Origin: a virus
Virus record (IMG/VR): IMGVR_UViG_3300035698_010479
Location: 62,001-126,000 of that record
DNA: 64,000 nt
Direction: 5' to 3' (one strand)
The translations under genes were made by a program, and so were the position numbers. The notes under the pieces were generated by a model. It was not told the DNA's origin and ran no database searches. It worked only from the letters and a program-made list of their open reading frames with translations. Positions within the stretch are counted from its first letter, which is position 1, and each line of letters begins with the position of its first letter. Of the stretch, positions 58,266 through 64,000 are shown in pieces.

Positions 58266-59132
58266 TTAAACAGCTATGGGCGCTTTAATACCTGGGTGGT
58301 ATTTATAACCCTGTAGAGAAGAGTCTGTGTAAACCCAGTCAAAAATAGACGTAAAATTATTAGTAGTTATATCAGGTAGAGGGTATGGTTCCCTAGTTAA
58401 CTGGGTAGCTACTTGAGATAAATGTGTTGTATATAAATGTACATCTCCTAAAAAACCGCATAAATAACCTTCAGCTAATTTACATTCTTTTGCCAATAGG
58501 TGCAGTAATAATGCATAACTAGTGATATTAAATGGTAGACCAAGGAAAGAATCTACACTTCGTTGATTCCACATTAAGTTTAATTTACCATCTATAACAG
58601 TGCATTGAAAAGACCAATGACATGGTGGTAAAGCCATACGGTAATTATCTATTGGGTTCCATGCTACAACCAACATCCTTCTACTATCTGGGTCAGACTT
58701 CAATGTATCTACTAAATTTTTAAACTGATCGATACCGACGTTAGTGTAGTCTGAATACTCATTAGTATATGCCCCGCCAAAATGCCTCCACTGCCAGCCA
58801 TATAATGGTCCTAAACAGTTTTCATCACGCATCTTTTGTTGTTCAGTGATGTCATGACTATAAGGAATTTTATCTGAAGAGCACCACTCATCCCAAATAT
58901 GATTATTACGTTCATGAAGCCAGTGCTTATCTGTAATACCTTTTATAAAAAATTCTAATTCGGAGGCTACTAAGTTGAAAGGTACTCTTTTAGTAGTTAC
59001 AACTGGAAATCCTTCAGACATATTGTGCTTAAAAAGAACACCAGAGGTTGCCAAGGTACCAGTGCCTGTTCTATCTTGTTTATTAAAACCATTATCTAAT
59101 ATATCTTGTAGTATATTTAAATATTTATACAT
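58266..59132 (-). CDS. thyA: Thymidylate synthase
   Basis: 288 aa. Catalytic Cys in ALPPCHWSFQ, preceded by RRMLVVAWNP; dUMP-binding RSVDSFLGLPFNI; GLPFNITSYALL. Makes dTMP from dUMP. It follows a 71-base gap with a hairpin after the second GT4 gene. Confidence 0.95.
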   Translation of the reverse strand: MYKYLNILQDILDNGFNKQDRTGTGTLATSGVLFKHNMSEGFPVVTTKRVPFNLVASELEFFIKGITDKHWLHERNNHIWDEWCSSDKIPYSHDITEQQKMRDENCLGPLYGWQWRHFGGAYTNEYSDYTNVGIDQFKNLVDTLKSDPDSRRMLVVAWNPIDNYRMALPPCHWSFQCTVIDGKLNLMWNQRSVDSFLGLPFNITSYALLLHLLAKECKLAEGYLCGFLGDVHLYTTHLSQVATQLTREPYPLPDITTNNFTSIFDWVYTDSSLQGYKYHPGIKAPIAV

Positions 59133-59153
59133 AAGTACCCCTTAATATGGTTA

Positions 59154-59193
59154 GGCTACTTAGGCTATTGTAAATATAATTGCCTAAGTAGCC
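59154..59193 (-). terminator. 12-base perfect hairpin between thyA and the GT4 gene
   Basis: GGCTACTTAGGC, 16-base loop, GCCTAAGTAGCC, with no U tract. On the minus strand it lies upstream of thyA and downstream of the glycosyltransferase start side; likely an RNA processing or termination element. Confidence 0.5.
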
Positions 59194-59203
59194 AGTAATA
59201 AAT

Positions 59204-60472
59204 TTATAGTTGTTCTACTTTAATAGAATTAGCTTTCTGTTTGTACACACTAGATGCACTTAATTTTTCAACTTCCTTGTCAAACACTGCTAACCATTGA
59301 TTAGCAATCTTTCCAGACCACTGCATATCAGATTTAACCCAGTTATATGCATTATCGGCTTTAACTTTTGCCTCTTGATAGTTGTCATAAACATAACACA
59401 TCTTACTAACAAGATCGTCAACATCTACCAATGGTCTAGGTATATCATTATCATTTGGTAGAGCAGTCCATAAACTAGAGTTGTTACCACTTTCTGCAAG
59501 AAAGCCGCAATCTTTAGATATAAGTTCAGCCATTGCGGTATTGTTTGGCATTATTGTAGGTGTTTTACAAGCCATAGCTTCCAACCAACTTATACCAAAG
59601 CCCTCACCTAAAGTAGTACTAATAACACAATCACAACTATTGTACAGGTAATTGATTACATCTAGTGGAAACCCTTGGTTAGGTTCCATCTTATCGGGCA
59701 GAACAACATCTCTACCTAATTGAACACCCATCTCAGTCAAAAGCTTTGGTATATTCCACCCTTGGTCTATCGCGCACATATGTAGATATAGCATTGATTC
59801 TGGAACCATCTTTTTAAATTCCTTGAAAGCCTGAATAGTCCTTGGTATGTCTTTTCTTTGTTGATTCCTATTAATATTCATAAAAATAAATCTATCCTTA
59901 CCAATAGAAAAATAAGATTCTCTAAATTTTTTAATTTCCATAGCGTCCAATGGTTTAAACAATGACATATCAACACCATGATGTATAACAGCTACATCAG
60001 ATTTCAAATCTTTAGTGTATTTAAGTAGCGCGGTTTTCCCGAATTCAGTATAGGCAACTAATTTATCTACCTGGGCTATGTTAGCACACCACTCTTCACG
60101 CAATATACTATCTACTGGAAAGTACATTACTGTTCTAAAAGATTTAACTCTATTATTTTTTAGATGTTTAATTAGTTCAGGTACAAAATCTACTATAAAA
60201 GTATCTTGTAATATCCATAATATATCAAAGTCATGTTCAAGTGCAAAGTAACAGAATTTTCTTCGACCATAGGGATCTCCAGTTTGGTGGTCTGCGGCTG
60301 GCCAAATCCTATAAGGTAGTGTATGGGGCTCTCCATGATAGTTTATACCAAAGATATCTACTTCATACTTACCACTTGCATGAAGTTGTGCCAATACATT
60401 TCTTGACACAGTGCCAAAACCTGTAGCTACTGTTGGACTATCACAGTAAGCCAAAATCTTTATTTTTTTCAT
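59204..60472 (-). CDS. GT4-type glycosyltransferase (second copy)
   Basis: 422 aa GT-B fold. Opens ILAYCDSPTVATGFGTVSRNV; the C-terminal half has STTLGEGFGISWLEAMACKTPTI with the family's Glu-rich nucleotide-sugar site. Longer and distinct from the copy at 56270. It may act with it in sequential sugar transfer. Confidence 0.85.
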   Translation of the reverse strand: MKKIKILAYCDSPTVATGFGTVSRNVLAQLHASGKYEVDIFGINYHGEPHTLPYRIWPAADHQTGDPYGRRKFCYFALEHDFDILWILQDTFIVDFVPELIKHLKNNRVKSFRTVMYFPVDSILREEWCANIAQVDKLVAYTEFGKTALLKYTKDLKSDVAVIHHGVDMSLFKPLDAMEIKKFRESYFSIGKDRFIFMNINRNQQRKDIPRTIQAFKEFKKMVPESMLYLHMCAIDQGWNIPKLLTEMGVQLGRDVVLPDKMEPNQGFPLDVINYLYNSCDCVISTTLGEGFGISWLEAMACKTPTIMPNNTAMAELISKDCGFLAESGNNSSLWTALPNDNDIPRPLVDVDDLVSKMCYVYDNYQEAKVKADNAYNWVKSDMQWSGKIANQWLAVFDKEVEKLSASSVYKQKANSIKVEQL

Positions 60473-60477
60473 AAATC

Positions 60478-61662
60478 TTATTCCTCTTTAGTTTTTGTTT
60501 TAGCAACCTTAAGCTTACGTGTAGCTAAAAATGCGCTATTGAAATTTGTCTCACTTATATCATCCATTATAGGTAATATACTTGGGTTCTTATCTAAATA
60601 TTTTTTTAGCTTTGTAGGTGAAACCGTGACTAAAGTAGCAAAATCTTCCTTTGTTATAAAAGTACTTAACTTCTCAGCATTATAAGAAGTCCTAGAATTC
60701 TGCCTTAACACCATCTCTTGTTCACCAGATATCACAGATTTCTCCTGTATTTTTATTTTTTCAATAAGTACAGTAGCTATCTCACGTTCTCTCATATCTA
60801 ATATCTTCTGACTTGTTCTCACCATATCCCATTCATTTATTAAAGCTTCATCTGATAATGTTTGTACGTTTAAAAAAGCAAATTCTTTTTTTACACATAA
60901 TTCCTGATACTTTTCGCATACATTTGTATAGTCACACCAAGCGCAAAGAAAATTTATAGAGGGTTTTGCAGCCTCTTTTGTCAAAGCCGATATTTCCTTA
61001 TGTATAGCTGCTAGATAATCTTCAAACTCGTCCAGTTCTTCATCTGTCCTATATGTGTATACAAGGTCCCCAGATCGTAACATATCTAAACATAATATTA
61101 CTCTACTGTATTGAGGGTATAATTTTCTGGCAACTAAGTTATACATAGATAACTGTATATCAGAACTTAATTTATTAGCATCAGGGACTGTTTTAGACGT
61201 TTTATAGTCTACAATTAATAACGTGTCTGGATTTACCTCAACGGATTTATCTATGGCACCTATTAGTTCTATACCATCCTTGGTTGTTATTGTTTGTGTA
61301 CCTTCAAAACCAAATCTGTCCTCTATACCAATGATTGACTCTCCAATCTTGAAACGTTTCAGTCTAGCCTTAACAATATCTTTACCTACTAAATGTTCTG
61401 AGTAGTCCTCTATACCGTGCTTTACTGAAGCTTCATCATAATAAGATAATAAATCTTTGATTTGTTGATTACTAAATTTTAATAAAGCCTGCTCTTTCCA
61501 TAATCTTCCTGCCTTTTCCAAAGTGTCATGACAAGCTAAACCTAGTTTAAACACTGGATTAGCTAGTTTTTCAAGATGCTCTTCGTAAGAAAACCAGTAC
61601 CTAAGTTTACATTGCAAAAATGTGTTTATTCTAGTAGCACTTAATTTAATCGTTTTTTTCAC
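60478..61662 (-). CDS. RecB/Cas4-like PD-(D/E)XK nuclease with iron-sulfur cysteines
   Basis: 394 aa from GTG 61662 (GGGAG upstream). Opens SATRINTFLQCKLRYWF (first cluster Cys), has GLACHDTLEKA (His), LLIVDYKTSKT (catalytic D...D-x-K), and CAWCDYTNVC (C-x2-C-x5-C), the AddB/Cas4-type 4Fe-4S set. A recombination-associated nuclease. It overlaps the RuvC-like gene by 17 bases. Confidence 0.85.
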   Translation of the reverse strand: MKKTIKLSATRINTFLQCKLRYWFSYEEHLEKLANPVFKLGLACHDTLEKAGRLWKEQALLKFSNQQIKDLLSYYDEASVKHGIEDYSEHLVGKDIVKARLKRFKIGESIIGIEDRFGFEGTQTITTKDGIELIGAIDKSVEVNPDTLLIVDYKTSKTVPDANKLSSDIQLSMYNLVARKLYPQYSRVILCLDMLRSGDLVYTYRTDEELDEFEDYLAAIHKEISALTKEAAKPSINFLCAWCDYTNVCEKYQELCVKKEFAFLNVQTLSDEALINEWDMVRTSQKILDMREREIATVLIEKIKIQEKSVISGEQEMVLRQNSRTSYNAEKLSTFITKEDFATLVTVSPTKLKKYLDKNPSILPIMDDISETNFNSAFLATRKLKVAKTKTKEE

Positions 61663-62179
61663 TTGTTTCTCCCATATAAAGATAGCCATAATCCTTAGGA
61701 TATCTATATTTATATTTTTCCAACACCTCATCCGCGTAATATAATAACTGTGACTGTGCATCTATTATATCATTATCCTTTTTAAATGTCAAGTTATCTA
61801 TATCTAATAAATAACATACAAAATAAAAAAGATCCTCTTTTGTACGGGCAGCGAAATATGATTTAACTTTAGTGTTAGTGACTATAAATGGATCTATTTC
61901 TAAAATTTTCATACAGGTATACTTTGCTACACCTGCAAATTCACTTAATATTTTTAATGTACTAATATTAGCTCCTGAAAAAGTATCTTCTTGAACAATA
62001 AATTCTGGTTTGAATTTAAGTAGTACTATCTCTAAATCTCTACTAAATAACAGTAGTCTAGCGGATCTTTGTAGTTTAGGACTTGTAACAATAACCCCCT
62101 TAATAAAAGTTTTGCCATCACTTGTAAAACACCAACCAGTACAAGACGCTGACACGTCTAGACTTAATATGCTACACAT
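61646..62179 (-). CDS. RuvC-like Holliday junction resolvase
   Basis: 177 aa. Acidic residues in order: [19 protein letters not shown], and [11 protein letters not shown], the RNase-H fold catalytic set of RuvC-type resolvases. It resolves branched replication or recombination DNA. It overlaps dnaJ by 8 bases. Confidence 0.8.
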   Translation of the reverse strand: MCSILSLDVSASCTGWCFTSDGKTFIKGVIVTSPKLQRSARLLLFSRDLEIVLLKFKPEFIVQEDTFSGANISTLKILSEFAGVAKYTCMKILEIDPFIVTNTKVKSYFAARTKEDLFYFVCYLLDIDNLTFKKDNDIIDAQSQLLYYADEVLEKYKYRYPKDYGYLYMGETSEKND

Positions 62180-62936
62180 TACACACGTCTTTAATCACGT
62201 TAAGCTGCTCAGGTGTTATCTTACTTGCTGTAGGCATTACTAAATTAAGCTGTATAAACACATTACCGTTAGGTCCACCGTTTCTACCTTTACCACCTTT
62301 ACCTATAAACCTTAGTACAGTACCGTGGGTGGCTCCATCGGGTATGGCTATATCAATTTCCTTTTCCACAACTATATGGCCAGAATCACAGGCGGAACAC
62401 TTTGTTTTAATCAAAAAACCTCTACCAGAACATGCTGTGCATGGTACTTGTGACATCATTCTAACGTTAAATTGACTAATAACTTGATCCTTACTACCTC
62501 TTCCTTGACATTCCGAGCATGTAGTTCTGTCAGATGCACCAGTTCCTTCACAAATATCACAAGGTTCTACGATATTAAATTTAATATTTTTAGTTACACT
62601 TGTTAATATGTCGTACAAATTAACTGCAAATTGTATGTTGACATCCTGCCCAGGCATAGCAAATGGTTGTCTATTGTTTCCACCACCCATACCAAAATGG
62701 TTTTTAAAGAAATCATGTATATCAAAATTGTTGAAGCCAGACCTAGGGTGGTCATGTTGTTGTCTCTTGCCTGGATCTGATAGTATCTGGTAGGCATCGT
62801 TTATTTCTTTAAACTTGGTGTCATCACCGTTATTTTTATCAGGGTGATACTGCAGTGCTAACTTTCTAAACGCTTTTTTAATGTCATCGTCGGAAGCACT
62901 AGTAGGTACACCTAATATCTTATAATAATCTTTCAT
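62172..62936 (-). CDS. dnaJ: DnaJ-type co-chaperone (short)
   Basis: 254 aa. J domain with HPD ([10 protein letters not shown]), G/F-like linker, and a zinc region with [24 protein letters not shown] and CSACDSG, then a shortened C-terminal domain ending in [11 protein letters not shown]. Shorter than the usual about 370 aa. Acts with the DnaK at 31353. Confidence 0.9.
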   Translation of the reverse strand: MKDYYKILGVPTSASDDDIKKAFRKLALQYHPDKNNGDDTKFKEINDAYQILSDPGKRQQHDHPRSGFNNFDIHDFFKNHFGMGGGNNRQPFAMPGQDVNIQFAVNLYDILTSVTKNIKFNIVEPCDICEGTGASDRTTCSECQGRGSKDQVISQFNVRMMSQVPCTACSGRGFLIKTKCSACDSGHIVVEKEIDIAIPDGATHGTVLRFIGKGGKGRNGGPNGNVFIQLNLVMPTASKITPEQLNVIKDVCNV

Positions 62937-62938
62937 AA

Positions 62939-63289
62939 TTAATCCTCTAACATTGTCACAACTTTACCGTCTATTACTACATTATCGCCCTTTATCGAAA
63001 AGCTCACAGGACAAAATAGCTGATTATCAGTTAGTTGTGGGTACTGCTTCATGCCAAAAAGAACTTTAGTAATTGTAGAAACATGAAAAACGTTATTATC
63101 AAAAATTGTAAAATCACCATCCTCTGCTGAAAAGAAGTCTGGGTCCAAGTTTAGATAAGTGCCTTTACGTGGTAAGGTAAACGAATACATATTTTCACTA
63201 ATACTTATTTTAAAATTATTAGCAGGTAGCATTGCCAGTGTAGGCATTGCGAACATAACTTCACCTTCCTTAAATTCAGTATCATTCAT
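62939..63289 (-). CDS. Unknown protein in the replication/chaperone operon
   Basis: 116 aa with AAAGGAG. Mixed alpha/beta, ending [19 protein letters not shown]. No motif recognised. It lies 2 bases before the dnaJ gene. Confidence 0.6.
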   Translation of the reverse strand: MNDTEFKEGEVMFAMPTLAMLPANNFKISISENMYSFTLPRKGTYLNLDPDFFSAEDGDFTIFDNNVFHVSTITKVLFGMKQYPQLTDNQLFCPVSFSIKGDNVVIDGKVVTMLED

Positions 63290-63312
63290 AAAATCTCTCC
63301 TTTAATTAATAA

Positions 63313-63621
63313 TTATAGTACAATAAACGTATCAACCATCACATTTGTCCAATACACTTTAGATGGTCCTTGACAATACTTACATTTAGCGTCATAAGAG
63401 GTTTCCTCTATATGACCGAATAGTTTTATATAGGTGCCATTAGGCAGTTCTGCTAAGTCGTCAGCAATCTTACCCCAAGCGCCTATCTTTATATATTGGA
63501 ATTTCTCATCTACAGGCACGGCTAACTTACATTTAAAATTGGTAACATTACTGTAAGTATTTGTCTCTTTGTAAGATATTTTTCCAACCAGTTTAACAAT
63601 ATTTTCACCTGATATATTCAT
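63313..63621 (-). CDS. SSB-like OB-fold protein
   Basis: 102 aa. NIVKLVGKISYKETNTYSN followed by FKCKLAVPVDEKFQYIKIGAWG and YIKLFGHIEETSYD resembles the five-strand OB of SSB/PriB. It has a CKYC pair near the end. Overlaps the primase gene by 17 bases, which supports a replication role. Confidence 0.7.
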   Translation of the reverse strand: MNISGENIVKLVGKISYKETNTYSNVTNFKCKLAVPVDEKFQYIKIGAWGKIADDLAELPNGTYIKLFGHIEETSYDAKCKYCQGPSKVYWTNVMVDTFIVL

Positions 63622-64000
63622 TTAGGTACCCATATATTACTTCCATAGTTAACTCAGCAGGGCTATCTGTTTCGCGTTTAACAGACGGGGTTATATCAAT
63701 ATCTACAACAGGAATTCCTTCCTTAGTTAGAGATTTCACACCCATAGTTGCCGCCGCCCTCCCAGATTTATCTGCGTCATACATCATTATTACACCATTT
63801 AAGGCATATATCTTTAGTAGTTGTACTTGCCCAGGACTTAGAAAAGATCCCATTGTACAAACTACATTATATATCCCGTAATCATATAAGCGCCATACTG
63901 ATTTAAAACCCTCTACTACAACTATTGGTGCTATATTACCATATACTTTAGCATTATGCAAGTTATAAAGCACTGAATCTTTTATAAAGCCTGTAGTAAT
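63605..64000 (-). CDS. DnaG-type primase, C-terminal part (partial at right edge)
   Basis: 132 codons visible. TOPRIM motifs: GNIAPIVVVEGFKSVWRLY (catalytic Glu), CTMGSFLSPGQVQLL, and VIMMYDADKSGRAAA (DxD). Upstream GFIKDSVLYNL also matches DnaG. The 5' part with zinc finger and RNA polymerase core lies beyond the window. Makes primers for PolA. Confidence 0.85.
   Translation of the reverse strand: MTTGFIKDSVLYNLHNAKVYGNIAPIVVVEGFKSVWRLYDYGIYNVVCTMGSFLSPGQVQLLKIYALNGVIMMYDADKSGRAAATMGVKSLTKEGIPVVDIDITPSVKRETDSPAELTMEVIYGYLNEYIR

Noticed and set aside
1-64000. CRISPR arrays
   Set aside because: I looked for regular repeats of about 25-40 bases with spacers and found none.
1-64000. Genome-wide UAG recoding
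   Set aside because: Many genes end in TAG at their family's normal length (map, RNA ligase, nearly all coupled genes), sometimes with a second stop right after, so UAG is normally a stop here.

Overview
The window reads as part of the genome of a large tailed bacteriophage (Caudoviricetes, possibly jumbo-sized). It is AT-rich and almost fully coding. Genes are short, overlap or abut, and nearly all have a strong Shine-Dalgarno sequence (GGAG/AGGAG). It carries its own replication, nucleotide, chaperone, RNA-repair and glycosylation genes, seven tRNA genes and a block of tail-fibre-like proteins. Two lipobox lipoproteins, a secreted nuclease and a secreted three-haem cytochrome suggest a Gram-negative, probably respiring or anaerobic, host. 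The host is an inference; nothing in the window names it.

Layout. (1) About 1-7.6 kb, plus strand: NAD kinase, macro domain protein, a dismembered RlmN-like radical SAM gene with a second radical SAM gene between its parts, two RNA ligases of different architecture, small proteins. (2) 7.6-33.8 kb, minus strand: methionine aminopeptidase, PRPP-synthetase homologue, HD / VWA / membrane-nuclease operon, HslV-like peptidase, Clp-type AAA+ unfoldase, Rad52-family annealing protein, two Pth2-like proteins, MazG, a methyltransferase / radical SAM / glycosyltransferase cluster, seven tRNAs (one with a CUA anticodon), staphylococcal-nuclease homologue, cytochrome c, lipoproteins, metallopeptidase, DnaK and an EndoIII-like glycosylase. 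(3) 33.9-39.6 kb, plus strand: four collinear adhesin or tail-fibre genes. (4) 39.6-64 kb, minus strand: probable endolysin peptidase, a frameshifted RlaP-like nucleotidyltransferase, RlmN-like enzyme, YqeY-like protein, a restriction-modification pair, a class II ribonucleotide reductase fractured by a split intein with a free-standing homing endonuclease, dUTPase, DNA polymerase I, clamp loader, methyltransferases, two GT4 glycosyltransferases, Nudix, DHFR, thymidylate synthase, RecB-like nuclease, RuvC-like resolvase, DnaJ, SSB-like protein and the edge of a DnaG-type primase.

How the genes fit together. NrdJ, dUTPase, ThyA, DHFR, MazG and the PRPP enzyme supply nucleotides. Primase, SSB-like protein, PolA, DnaX, Rad52-like protein, RuvC-like resolvase and RecB-like nuclease replicate and recombine DNA. 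RNA ligases, RlaP, macro domain protein, Pth2 proteins and tRNAs point to defence of the translation apparatus. DnaK/DnaJ, the Clp-like ATPase and the HslV-like peptidase form a private proteostasis set. Several minus-strand operons start with near-perfect sigma70 promoters.

Most unusual: the split-intein nrdJ arrangement, a phage-encoded triheme cytochrome, a CUA-anticodon tRNA together with a gene that looks continuous across an in-frame UAG, and an rlmN-like gene whose catalytic-cysteine tail lies 1.2 kb away in its own ORF.
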